A stretch of 64,000 nt of DNA, taken from positions 1 to 64,000 of the forward strand of contig NZ_JFHC01000038.1 of NCBI RefSeq assembly GCF_000698595.1, read 5' to 3'. The position numbers and the translations under genes are program-made. The stretch's first letter is position 1. Every line of letters begins with the position of its first letter. The DNA is from Caballeronia glathei. Its GTDB lineage: Bacteria; Pseudomonadota; Gammaproteobacteria; Burkholderiales; Burkholderiaceae. Positions 1-8,054 of the stretch are shown piece after piece. Below the pieces are notes generated by a model. The model had not been told where the DNA came from. It searched no databases and saw only the letters and a list, made by a program, of their open reading frames with translations.

Positions 1-1
1 G

Positions 2-1999
2 AACGTGGTGGCTGACCGCGGTCTGGCACTGGGCTATCTGGCGACCGTCAACACGAGCGGCGTGGATGCGATCGCCATCGGTTCGGAATCGCAGGCGAAC
101 AGCGACAGCTCGATCGCCATCGGCCGCCAGAGCATCGCCGACGGCAAGTTGAGCGCCGCACTCGGTAACGAGACCACGGTTTCCGGCGACGGTTCGTTCT
201 CGCTCGGTAACAAGAACTCGGTGACGGCGGCGAACACGTTCGTTCTCGGCAACAACGTCACGAAAACGACCGGCACGAACACGGTCGTTCTCGGCTCCGG
301 CAGCGACGGCTCGCAAAGCAACGTGATCTCGGTCGGCGCGAAGGGCTCCGAGCGCAAGATCGTGAACGTGGCATCGGGCACGGATGACACCGACGCGGTG
401 AACGTCAAGCAGTTGAACGACAAGGTTGCGTCGATCGGAGGTGGCGGATCGGGCCTCGTTACGCAGGATGCGGGTTCGAAGAACATCCTCGTGGCCAGTG
501 CGCTCGACGGCGCAAAGGTTGACTTCAAGGGCACGGCGGGTGAGCGTGAGCTGATCAACGTAGCGAAGGGCACGGGCACGAACTCGGCGGCGACGGTTGG
601 TCAGTTGCAGCCGGTGGTCGCGGCTCTCGGCGGCGGCGCGAGCGTGAATCCGGATGGTTCGATCACGGGCCCGTCGTACACGGTTCAGGGCCAGACGAAG
701 GGCGATGTCGGTTCGGCAATCACTTCGCTGGATACCGGTCTTACCGACGTGAAGAACCAGATCAACGGTGCAGGCCTGGGTCTGGTCTCGCAGGATGCGA
801 CCTCGCGTGAAATCACCATCGGTGCCAAGACGGACGGTACGGTGATCAACGCGGCGAACCAGGACGGCGTTGCTCGCACCATCAAGGGCGTGGCAGCCGG
901 CGAACTGAGCGCTTCGAGCTTCGACGCGGTCAACGGTTCGCAGCTTCACTCGGTTGGTAGCGGCCTGGCAACGGCGATCGGTGGCGGTGCGGCACTCAAC
1001 CCGGATGGCTCGATCACGCAGCCGACGTTCGTCGTCGGCGGCACGTCGGTGCACAACGTGGGTGATGCAGTATCGAACATCGATGGTCGCGTGACGTCGA
1101 ACACGAACGAGATCGCGAAGATCAACCAGACGATCATCAACGGCGGCGCCGGCGGTGGTGGTGCTGCGGTCGCGAACGCAGTGAAGTACGACTCGGACGC
1201 GCACGACAAGGTCACGTTCGGCAAGGAAGGCACGACGGCCTCGCTGACCAACCTGACGGACGCGAAGCTTGCGTCGGATAGCACCGACGCAGTGACGGGC
1301 AAGCAGTTGTTTGCGACGAACGCCAAGATCGACGATCTGGGCACCGCGATCAAGAACGTCAGCACGACCGGCAGTTCGGTGATTTCCGTTGGCCCGGTCG
1401 ATGGCGGCGGTGTCGGGCCGGCGGCATCGGCCACTGGCTCGGGTTCGCTCGCGCTCGGCGGCGGTTCCAGCGCCGGCGGCACGGGCTCGATCGCAATCGG
1501 CAACGGCTCCAACGCCGGCGGTAACGGCGCGGTCGCAGTCGGCAAGGATTCGGGAGCCGGCGGCACGGACTCGCTCGCACTCGGAAACGGCGCGCAAGCT
1601 CCGGCTGACAACTCGGTCGCACTCGGTGCGCACTCCGTTGCTGATCAACCGAACACGATCTCGGTCGGTTCGGAAGGCAACGAGCGTCGCGTGACGAACG
1701 TCGCCCCCGGCATCGCCGGTACGGACGCAGTCAACGTAAACCAGTTGAAGTCGGGACTGGGTGAAGTGTCGCGCAATGCCTACAGCGGCGTTGCGGCAGC
1801 CACCGCGCTGACGATGATTCCGGACGTCGACGCCAACAAGACGTTGTCGGTCGGTGTCGGCTACGGCACGTACAAGGGCTATTCGGCAGCGGCGCTCGGC
1901 GGCACGGCGCGTATCACGCAGAACATCAAGGTCCGCGTGGGTGCGGGCTGGAGTTCTTCGGGCACGACGGTCGGCGCGGGCGCTGCATACCAGTGGTAA
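2..1999 (+). CDS. Trimeric autotransporter adhesin (YadA/Hia type), C-terminal part, 5' end outside window
   Basis: Surface-exposed adhesin of the type Vc family, in which three chains form one fibre and one outer-membrane barrel. The reading frame is open to the left edge, so the signal peptide and N-terminal passenger are missing. Visible are head-type repeats of the form SIAIG/SVALG spaced about 14 residues (about residues 20-95 and again 480-560), neck motifs with DAVNVKQLN and DAVNVNQLK, two stalk modules containing NPDGSIT followed by a P(S/T)(Y/F)xV stretch, and a glycine-rich linker near residue 380. The last 70 or so residues form the YadA anchor domain (beta strands ending in AAYQW, with a terminal aromatic residue). 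It is followed by a strong terminator. The ligand cannot be read from the sequence. The family call is secure. Confidence 0.95.
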   Translation, partial: NVVADRGLALGYLATVNTSGVDAIAIGSESQANSDSSIAIGRQSIADGKLSAALGNETTVSGDGSFSLGNKNSVTAANTFVLGNNVTKTTGTNTVVLGSGSDGSQSNVISVGAKGSERKIVNVASGTDDTDAVNVKQLNDKVASIGGGGSGLVTQDAGSKNILVASALDGAKVDFKGTAGERELINVAKGTGTNSAATVGQLQPVVAALGGGASVNPDGSITGPSYTVQGQTKGDVGSAITSLDTGLTDVKNQINGAGLGLVSQDATSREITIGAKTDGTVINAANQDGVARTIKGVAAGELSASSFDAVNGSQLHSVGSGLATAIGGGAALNPDGSITQPTFVVGGTSVHNVGDAVSNIDGRVTSNTNEIAKINQTIINGGAGGGGAAVANAVKYDSDAHDKVTFGKEGTTASLTNLTDAKLASDSTDAVTGKQLFATNAKIDDLGTAIKNVSTTGSSVISVGPVDGGGVGPAASATGSGSLALGGGSSAGGTGSIAIGNGSNAGGNGAVAVGKDSGAGGTDSLALGNGAQAPADNSVALGAHSVADQPNTISVGSEGNERRVTNVAPGIAGTDAVNVNQLKSGLGEVSRNAYSGVAAATALTMIPDVDANKTLSVGVGYGTYKGYSAAALGGTARITQNIKVRVGAGWSSSGTTVGAGAAYQW

Positions 2000-2130
2000 G
2001 CCGGTAGTCACGAGCCAGTCGGCGGCGCGCTTCAGTGCGCTGCTTCTGGCGGCCGGTCCGGCCTAAAGAACGATTCGCGAGAGTCGCCCTTGACGGACGG
2101 ATCGGCATCTACGGTCACGTTTCAAGACAA

Positions 2131-2168
2131 AAGCGGGCTCTTCTTCGGAAGAGCCCGCTTTTTTTTTG
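2131..2168 (+). terminator. Intrinsic terminator after the adhesin gene
   Basis: A near-perfect stem AGCGGGCTCTTC/GAAGAGCCCGCT with a very short loop is followed directly by nine T residues. It lies about 130 bases downstream of the adhesin stop codon and fits Rho-independent termination on the plus strand. Confidence 0.9.
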
Positions 2169-2287
2169 TGCACCGCGTTCCGTTATACGACGTTCATCCA
2201 GTTCGCGCTTCACGGCGCGCAGCGGCGCACTCGGACGTCCCTTGTCCGGCGTCGAATCGAGTCGCCTGCGTCACATCCCGGCTTCAC

Positions 2288-2580
2288 ATCCGCACGCCAG
2301 ACGAGCCGGCCGCGGCATCACGCTCCCGGCGACGCCTCGCGGCAGTCGAAGGCACCGACCGGCGCGCCTCGTCGCTCAAGCTCCGCATCCCCACGCCAGG
2401 CGAGCCTGCCGCGGCATCACGCTCCCGGCGACGCGTCGCGGCAGTCGGAGGGCAAGGAACCGGCGCGCCACGTCGCTCAAGCTCCGCATCCCCACGCCAG
2501 ACGAGCCTGCTGCGGCATTACGCCCCGGCGACGCGTCGCGGCAGTCGAAGGAACGGACCGGCGAGCCTCGTCGCTCAAGC
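2288..2580. repeat. Three imperfect tandem repeats of about 100 bp
   Basis: Units start near 2288, 2387 and 2488, giving periods of 99 and 101 bases. Each begins with ATCC(G/C)CACGCCAG(A/G)CGAGCC, continues through a GGCGACGC(C/G)TCGCGGCAGTCG core and ends with TCGCTCAAGC. The last copy runs into the 3' end of the neighbouring regulator gene: the stop codon of that gene lies inside the final TCGCTCAAGC. No convincing protein is encoded on either strand. Confidence 0.85.
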
Positions 2581-3414
2581 CCCCACGCGGCGCCGCTCCA
2601 GCACGTCCTTTGCTTCCGCCAGTTTCTCCGCCAGCTGCGGCCCGCGCGCCAGCGCCACGCCGACAGCAAGAATGTCGCCGATCGCCAGATGCGATACGCG
2701 CGAGGTCATCGGCGAGAAGATGTCGGTGTCCTCGTCGACGTTCGCGAAGAGGCCCACGCTCGCCATGCGCGCGAGCGGCGAATTGCCGTGCGTGATCGCG
2801 ATTACCCGCGCGCCGCCGTCGAGCGCCGATTTGCACGCGTCGAGAATGTCCTTCGTGCGCCCGGTGTTCGAGATCGCGACGACGACGTCGCCCGCGCCGA
2901 GCAGCGCCGCCGACGTCGTGTACGTGTGCGGATCGGAATAGGCCACCGACGGCACGCCGAGCCGGAAGAACTTGTGCTGCACGTCGAGCGCGGCGATGCC
3001 CGAGCCTCCGGCGCCGTAGAACTCGATGCGCCGTGCACCGGCAAGAAGCGCAATCGCCGCCGCGACGCTGTCCGACGACAGGCTATTGCGCACCTGAATC
3101 AGCGCGCCGATCGTCCGGTCGAGCACTTTCGCGGCGACGCCCGACGCCGGTTCGTCCGTGCGCACGTCGCGATACACGGTGGGCACGTCTCCTGCGACGC
3201 TCTGCGCGAGCCGAATCTTGAACTCCCGGAAACCCGAGAAGCCGAGCGCGCGGCAGAACCGGGCGATGGTCGGCTGGCTCACGCCCGCGCGCGCGGCGAA
3301 GTCGGTCATGGCGAGATCGAGGACTTCGCGCGGCGCTTCGAGAACGTAGTCCGCGAGCTTGCGCTCGGACGGCCGCAATTGTTCGCGCATCGCTTCGACT
3401 TGGGACAGCAACAT
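2575..3414 (-). CDS. hexR: HexR-type transcriptional regulator (RpiR/MurR family, HTH + SIS)
   Basis: Regulator of central sugar catabolism, expected to repress the Entner-Doudoroff genes and to release DNA when 2-keto-3-deoxy-6-phosphogluconate or a related sugar phosphate binds. Of 279 residues, the first 75 or so form an RpiR helix-turn-helix (SQPTIARFCRALGFSGFREF is the recognition region). Residues about 120-250 form a SIS sugar-phosphate domain with the signature GAGGSG and ISNTGRTKD. It is divergent from edd, with 302 bases between the starts that hold two operator-like boxes. The hexR name rests on this context and the domain order. Another RpiR-family sugar regulator cannot be excluded. 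Confidence 0.85.
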   Translation of the reverse strand: MLLSQVEAMREQLRPSERKLADYVLEAPREVLDLAMTDFAARAGVSQPTIARFCRALGFSGFREFKIRLAQSVAGDVPTVYRDVRTDEPASGVAAKVLDRTIGALIQVRNSLSSDSVAAAIALLAGARRIEFYGAGGSGIAALDVQHKFFRLGVPSVAYSDPHTYTTSAALLGAGDVVVAISNTGRTKDILDACKSALDGGARVIAITHGNSPLARMASVGLFANVDEDTDIFSPMTSRVSHLAIGDILAVGVALARGPQLAEKLAEAKDVLERRRVGA

Positions 3415-3446
3415 CGGGAATCTCGCCTATGCTGGAAATTGCGTGG

Positions 3447-3474
3447 ACTATAGCCGATGATCGGACATGTACAA
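3447..3474 (-). promoter_or_regulatory. Possible hexR promoter overlapping an operator
   Basis: On the minus strand there is a TATAGT -10 (3447-3452, five of six to consensus) and a weak TTGTAC -35 (3469-3474) with a 16-base spacer. The -35 lies inside the TGTA-N7-TACA box at 3468-3482, which would give autoregulation. Inferred from pattern only. Confidence 0.4.
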
Positions 3475-3482
3475 ATACTACA
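3468..3482. promoter_or_regulatory. HexR-like operator, box 1
   Basis: TGTACAAATACTACA has perfect TGTA/TACA arms around 7 bases. Proteobacterial HexR sites are palindromes of this shape (TGTAAT-type arms). It lies close to hexR. Confidence 0.6.
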
Positions 3483-3539
3483 TAATTAGGCCGAATGCAG
3501 ATCAGGGATTTCCCTGATACGTATATGCCATAAGCGACT

Positions 3540-3555
3540 CGGACATAAGTGTCCG
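3540..3555. promoter_or_regulatory. Perfect inverted repeat between hexR and edd
   Basis: CGGACA-TAAG-TGTCCG is a perfect 6-base inverted repeat with a 4-base spacer, midway between the two HexR-like boxes. It may be a binding site for a second regulator. Nothing in the sequence identifies that protein. Confidence 0.4.
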
Positions 3556-3589
3556 CTTAACGAATTGGGTAAAAATCGCGTTGCGATCG

Positions 3590-3604
3590 TGTAGTTTTTC
3601 TACT
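3590..3604. promoter_or_regulatory. HexR-like operator, box 2
   Basis: TGTAGTTTTTCTACT has the same TGTA-N7-TACN architecture as the box at 3468, with one arm mismatch. It is placed about 115 bases upstream of the edd start, where it could cover the edd promoter. Confidence 0.5.
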
Positions 3605-3716
3605 AACATCGGTAACTCGGCACGGAGACACATCGAACACCAACTGCCGAATCCCCGCGACATTCAACCCAAGCCCTCGACGGCGCATTCAACTGAGACG
3701 AGGCGAAGGAGTTTCG

Positions 3717-5621
3717 ATGGTTTCCCCGCATCCGCAATTGAAGAAGGTCACCGACCGCGTGATCGAACGCAGCAAGCCGACGCGCTCGGCCTACCTGGCG
3801 CGCATCGACCAGGCGCACGGCCAGTTCCCGGCGCGTGGCGCGCTCTCGTGCGCGAATCTCGCGCACGGTTTCGCCGGTCTCGAGGGCCAGGAAAAATTTG
3901 CGATCAAGTCGGTGCGCGAGCCGAACATCGGAATCGTGTCGTCGTACAACGAGATGCTCTCCGCGCATGCGCCGTACAGGAATTTCCCCGACATCATCAA
4001 GCAGGCGGCCCGCGAAAGCGGCGGGGTCGCGCAATTCGCGGGCGGCGTGCCGGCGATGTGCGACGGCATCACGCAGGGCAATGCGGGCATGGAACTGTCG
4101 CTGTTCTCGCGCGAGGTGATCGCGATGAGCACGGCGGTCGCGCTCACGCACAACATGTTCGACGCGGCGCTGTGCCTCGGCATCTGCGACAAGATCGTGC
4201 CGGGACTTTTGATAGGTGCGTTGCAGTTCGGCCATCTGCCGACCATTTTCGTGCCGGCCGGCCCGATGACGAGCGGCCTCACCAACGACGACAAGGCGAA
4301 GGTCCGCCAGCAGTTCGCCACCGGCCAGTGCGACCGCGGCGCGCTGCTCGAGGCGGAATCGGCGGCGTATCACAGCCACGGCACCTGCACGTTCTACGGC
4401 ACGGCGAACAGCAACCAGATGCTAATGGAGGTCATGGGCCTGCATCTGCCGAGCTCGGCCTTCGTCCACCCGCACACGCCGCTGCGCGACGCGCTGACCG
4501 GCGAGGCCGCGAAGCGCGTGCTGGAGCTGACCGTCGAGCGCGGCAACTACACGCCGGTCGGCCATGTGGTCGATGAAAAGGCGATCGTGAACGGCATCGT
4601 CGCGTTGCTCGCGACGGGCGGCTCGACGAATCACACGCTGCATCTGGTCGCGATCGCGCGGGCGGCGGGCATCGTGATCGACTGGAACGACTTCGACGAG
4701 CTCTCGCAGGTCGTGCCGCTTCTCGCCAAGATCTATCCGAACGGCAAGGCCGACGTGAACCATTTCCATGCGGCGGGCGGCGTGGCGTTCCTGGTGCGCA
4801 ACCTGCTGGAAGCCGGGCTGTTGCACGAAGACGTGAAAACCGTCGCGGGTCCGGGGCTTTCGCACTACACGCAGGAGCCCAAGCTCATCGACGGCAAGCT
4901 GCAATGGGTGCCGGGCACCGAGGCTAGCCACGACACGAAGGTGCTGCGCGGCATCGAGGAGCCGTTCGCGCCGGACGGCGGCCTGCGCCTGATGCAGGGC
5001 AAGCTCGGACGCGGCGTGATCAAGATTTCCGCCGTGGCGCCGGAGCATCGCGTGGTGAAGGCGCCGGCCATCGTGTTCAATTCGCAGGAAGAAGTGCAGG
5101 AAGCATTCGACAAGGGCGAGCTCAAGCGCGATTTCGTCGCCGTGGTGCGGTTCCAGGGCGCGCGGGCGAACGGCATGCCGGAATTGCATCGATTGACGCC
5201 GCTTCTCGGTGTGTTGCAGGATCAGGGCTTCCATGTGGCGCTCGTCACCGACGGCCGGATGTCGGGCGCGTCGGGCAAGGTGCCCGCGGTGATCCACGTG
5301 TCGCCGGAAGCGCTGCTGCACGGACCGCTCGGCAAGGTGCGCACGGGCGACATGATCGTCATCGACGCGCAGGCGGGCGTCCTCGACATCGAGATCGATT
5401 CGAAGCAGTGGGCGGCGCGCGTCGTCGAGGCGCCGCTCAACCAGGCAGAAAACGAAGCGGGCTTCGGCCGCGAGCTGTTCGGCGTGTTCCGCAGCGCGGC
5501 ATTGCCGGCGGAGCAGGGCGCGTCGGTGTTCGGCGCGATGATCGGCGAGGCGAACGGAGCGCACGCTTCGCACGCCCCTCATCACCCGCATGCGACGCAC
5601 GCGTCGCATGCCACGCACTGA
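3717..5621 (+). CDS. edd: 6-phosphogluconate dehydratase
   Basis: Converts 6-phosphogluconate to 2-keto-3-deoxy-6-phosphogluconate, the first committed step of the Entner-Doudoroff pathway; a cytosolic iron-sulfur enzyme of the IlvD/Edd family. The 634 residues show family motifs with the cluster cysteines in context (for example PAMCDGITQGNAGMELS and GTCTFYGTANSNQ) and the C-terminal VTDGRMSGASGKVPA. The start ATG follows an AAGGAG site. The last 20 or so residues form a His/Ala/Ser/Thr tail (repeated HAS/HAT units) that is not part of the catalytic fold and lengthens the protein beyond the usual 600-odd residues. It is followed after 89 bases by eda. Confidence 0.96.
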   Translation: MVSPHPQLKKVTDRVIERSKPTRSAYLARIDQAHGQFPARGALSCANLAHGFAGLEGQEKFAIKSVREPNIGIVSSYNEMLSAHAPYRNFPDIIKQAARESGGVAQFAGGVPAMCDGITQGNAGMELSLFSREVIAMSTAVALTHNMFDAALCLGICDKIVPGLLIGALQFGHLPTIFVPAGPMTSGLTNDDKAKVRQQFATGQCDRGALLEAESAAYHSHGTCTFYGTANSNQMLMEVMGLHLPSSAFVHPHTPLRDALTGEAAKRVLELTVERGNYTPVGHVVDEKAIVNGIVALLATGGSTNHTLHLVAIARAAGIVIDWNDFDELSQVVPLLAKIYPNGKADVNHFHAAGGVAFLVRNLLEAGLLHEDVKTVAGPGLSHYTQEPKLIDGKLQWVPGTEASHDTKVLRGIEEPFAPDGGLRLMQGKLGRGVIKISAVAPEHRVVKAPAIVFNSQEEVQEAFDKGELKRDFVAVVRFQGARANGMPELHRLTPLLGVLQDQGFHVALVTDGRMSGASGKVPAVIHVSPEALLHGPLGKVRTGDMIVIDAQAGVLDIEIDSKQWAARVVEAPLNQAENEAGFGRELFGVFRSAALPAEQGASVFGAMIGEANGAHASHAPHHPHATHASHATH

Positions 5622-5710
5622 GCGCCAGGGCATATTCGCAACGTGCAGGACCTGAGAGACAATTCGCGGACAAAAAAACCACGCGCCGCACAAAACAGGA
5701 GTCGCATCAC

Positions 5711-6343
5711 ATGAAAACGGTAAGCGAAATCGTGCGTCTGGGCCCGGTGATTCCGGTGCTGGCCTTCGATTCGGCCGAACAGGGCGAGCACGTGTCGCGC
5801 GCATTGCACGCGGGCGGCGTCAAGGTGCTCGAAATCACGCTGCGCACGGCAGCGGGCCTCGAAGCGATCGAGCGTGCGAGCCGTCTCGCGGACGACATCG
5901 TCGTCGGCGTCGGCACGATCACGAAGCCCGAGCATTGCGCGCAGGCGAAGAAGGCGGGCGCGCAGTTCGGCGTTTCGCCGGGACTCACGCGGGACATGCA
6001 CAAGGCCGCGCAGGACGCGGGGCTGCCGCTGCTGCCCGGCGTGATGACGCCGAGCGACATCATCCAGGCGCTCGAGCTCGGCTACGAGATCGTCAAGTTC
6101 TTCCCGGCGCAGCAGGCCGGCGGCATTCCGATGCTGCAGGCGTTCCACGGCCCGTTCCCGACGCTCAAGTTCTGCCCGACGGGCGGCATCACGGCCGAAA
6201 CCGCGTCGACTTTCCTTGCGCAGCCGAACGTGGTGTGCGTCGGCGGATCGTGGCTGACGCCGAAGGCGGCGCTTGCCGCGCAAAACTGGGAGGAAGTCAC
6301 GCGGCTCGCCCGCGCGGCGAGCGAACTGGCCGCTCACGCCTGA
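5711..6343 (+). CDS. eda: KDPG aldolase (2-dehydro-3-deoxyphosphogluconate aldolase)
   Basis: Cleaves KDPG to pyruvate and glyceraldehyde 3-phosphate, the step after Edd. The protein has 210 residues and forms a TIM-barrel class I aldolase. Family motifs are PVLAFDSAEQ near the N terminus, VLEITLRT carrying the catalytic Glu, GVGTITKPEH, and EIVKFFPAQQAGG with the Schiff-base lysine. A Shine-Dalgarno CAGGAG precedes the ATG at 5711. It lies in the same orientation as edd, with a terminator 40 bases after the stop, so edd-eda probably form one unit. Confidence 0.96.
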   Translation: MKTVSEIVRLGPVIPVLAFDSAEQGEHVSRALHAGGVKVLEITLRTAAGLEAIERASRLADDIVVGVGTITKPEHCAQAKKAGAQFGVSPGLTRDMHKAAQDAGLPLLPGVMTPSDIIQALELGYEIVKFFPAQQAGGIPMLQAFHGPFPTLKFCPTGGITAETASTFLAQPNVVCVGGSWLTPKAALAAQNWEEVTRLARAASELAAHA

Positions 6344-6379
6344 TCGCCCCCGACCGGCGCGGCAGCGTTCGGCACATGC

Positions 6380-6416
6380 AAAAGCCTCTGCGACCTCGAG
6401 TCACGGAGGCTTTTTT
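6380..6416 (+). terminator. Intrinsic terminator after eda
   Basis: Arms AAAGCCTC and GAGGCTTT enclose a 17-base loop and are followed by a run of T residues. It separates edd-eda from the gluconate permease gene. Confidence 0.8.
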
Positions 6417-6578
6417 CATATTTATGGAAGCGTGCTCTCTCGACGCTCGCTGCCAGCAAGTAAAATCCGCAATCCTCGGCGCCGCGTGTACGCTTGCCGG
6501 ACGCCGCTGTAGGCAGTAACGCAGCGACGGCAAACGCACCCGTAGCGATAAACGTCAACAAAACAAAGGAGGCGCTTC

Positions 6579-7940
6579 ATGGAGCCCGTCCACGGCAGCA
6601 TGCTGCTCGTCTACGCGGTCATTGCGATCGCAGTGCTGATCCTGATGATCACGCGCTACAAGGTCTACCCGTTCCTCGTTCTGCTCATCGTGTCGCTGCT
6701 GCTGGGTCTTGCCGTCGGCATGCCGATGGACAAGATCGTCAAGGCGTTCGAAACCGGCAACGGCAATACGCTCGGCCACATTGCGGTGGTGGTCGGCCTC
6801 GGCACGATGCTCGGCAAGATGATGGCCGAATCGGGCGGTGCGGAGCGGATTGCGAATACGCTCATCCACCTCTTCGGCGAAAAGAACATTCACTGGGCGA
6901 TGATGTTCGTCGCGATCATCGTCGGCCTGCCGGTGTTCTTCGAAGTCGGCTTCGTGCTGCTGATTCCGATCGCGTTCAACGTCGCGAAGCGCACCGGCAA
7001 GTCGCTGCTCCTGATCGGCCTGCCAATGGTTGCGGGTCTGTCGGTCGTGCACGGCCTGATTCCGCCGCACCCTGCCGCGCTCCTCGCCGTGCAGGCGTAT
7101 CACGCGGATATCGGCAAGACGATCGCCTATGGTCTGATCGTCGGTGTGCCGACGGCCGTCGTCGCCGGCCCGCTGTTCGCGCTGCTGATTCACAAGTACA
7201 TCAAGCTGCCGGAGAACAATCCGCTCGCCGAACAGTTCGTGGAGTCCCACACGGAAGGCCAGCGCCGCGACCTGCCGGGCTTCGGCGTGACGCTCTTCAC
7301 GATCCTGCTGCCCGTGATCCTGATGCTCGTCGGCAGCTGGGCGGATCTCGTGTTCACGCCGAAGACGTTGCCGAACGACCTGCTGCGCTTCATCGGCTCG
7401 TCGGATATCGCGCTCCTGATCGCCGTGCTCGTCAGCTTCTGGACGTTCGGCGCGGCGCGCGGCTTCAATCGCGAGCAGATCCAGAAGTTCTGCGGCGAAT
7501 GTCTCGCGCCGATCGCGGGGATCACGCTGATCGTGGGCGCGGGCGGCGGTTTCGGGAACATTCTGCGCGAAAGCGGCATTTCGCAGCAGATCGTGGCGTC
7601 GGCGTCGCAGGCGCATCTGTCGCCGCTCCTGCTCGGCTGGTTCGTGGCCGCGCTGATCCGTCTGGCAACGGGCTCCGCGACGGTCGCGATGACCACCGCG
7701 TGCGGCATCGTCGCGCCGATCGCGGCTGCCGCGGGCGGCAACGTGAGCCCCGAATTGCTGGTGCTCGCAACGGGTTCCGGCTCGCTCATCTTCTCGCACG
7801 TGAACGATGGCGGCTTCTGGCTGATCAAAGAGTATTTCGGGATGACGGTGGGCCAGACGTTCAAGACCTGGTCGCTGTGCGAGACGATCATCTCGGTATT
7901 GGGTTTGGGACTGACTTTCGCGCTCGCGACGGTCGTGTAG
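6579..7940 (+). CDS. gntT: Gluconate permease, GntP family
   Basis: Proton-coupled uptake of gluconate (or a related sugar acid) across the inner membrane. The 453 residues form about 12-14 hydrophobic segments and include the family motifs GLGTMLGKMMAESGGAERIA and RLATGSATVAMTTACGI. An exceptionally good AAAGGAGG site lies upstream of the ATG. It is followed by a gluconokinase gene, which supports gluconate as the substrate: uptake, phosphorylation, then Edd/Eda. The choice between gntT, gntP and gntU as a symbol is arbitrary. Confidence 0.92.
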   Translation: MEPVHGSMLLVYAVIAIAVLILMITRYKVYPFLVLLIVSLLLGLAVGMPMDKIVKAFETGNGNTLGHIAVVVGLGTMLGKMMAESGGAERIANTLIHLFGEKNIHWAMMFVAIIVGLPVFFEVGFVLLIPIAFNVAKRTGKSLLLIGLPMVAGLSVVHGLIPPHPAALLAVQAYHADIGKTIAYGLIVGVPTAVVAGPLFALLIHKYIKLPENNPLAEQFVESHTEGQRRDLPGFGVTLFTILLPVILMLVGSWADLVFTPKTLPNDLLRFIGSSDIALLIAVLVSFWTFGAARGFNREQIQKFCGECLAPIAGITLIVGAGGGFGNILRESGISQQIVASASQAHLSPLLLGWFVAALIRLATGSATVAMTTACGIVAPIAAAAGGNVSPELLVLATGSGSLIFSHVNDGGFWLIKEYFGMTVGQTFKTWSLCETIISVLGLGLTFALATVV

Positions 7941-7946
7941 GCAACA

Positions 7947-8043
7947 AGCTTGCGTGGGACGAGAGTAAGCGCTAAAGCGCTAACTCGGGCCGACAGCTTT
8001 GCATGGGACGAGAGTAGGCGCTAAAGCGCCAACTCTCGTCGAC
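7947..8043. repeat. Two tandem 48/49-bp repeats, each forming a hairpin, between gntT and gntK
   Basis: Unit 1 (7947-7994) and unit 2 (7995-8043) share a GGGACGAGAGTA(A/G)GCGCTAAAGCGC core. Hairpin 1 spans 7963-7986 with arms GAGTAAGCGCT/AGCGCTAACTC. Hairpin 2 spans 8008-8039 with arms ACGAGAGTAGGCGCT/AGCGCCAACTCTCGT. Each stem has a single A/A mismatch at the same place. An A-T pair in hairpin 1 is replaced by a G-C pair in hairpin 2, so pairing is preserved. The second unit ends just before the gntK ribosome binding site. Confidence 0.85.
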
Positions 8044-8054
8044 AGGAGACTTCG

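Noticed and set aside
946..1611. Long minus-strand open frame inside the adhesin gene
   Set aside because: It is antisense to a confident repeat-rich coding region. The composition is Pro/Ala/Ser-rich without family motifs, typical of a GC-rich shadow frame.
2288..2580. CRISPR array
   Set aside because: The repeats are contiguous 100-bp units without unique spacers of constant size, and no cas gene is near.
2035..3453. Plus-strand frame of over 450 codons across the repeats and hexR
   Set aside because: It is antisense to hexR and Arg-rich, with no start context. The repeats contribute low-complexity Arg/Ser/Pro.
7947..8043. Intrinsic terminator between gntT and gntK
   Set aside because: The hairpins are stable but no T tract follows either one, and the second runs into the gntK ribosome binding site.
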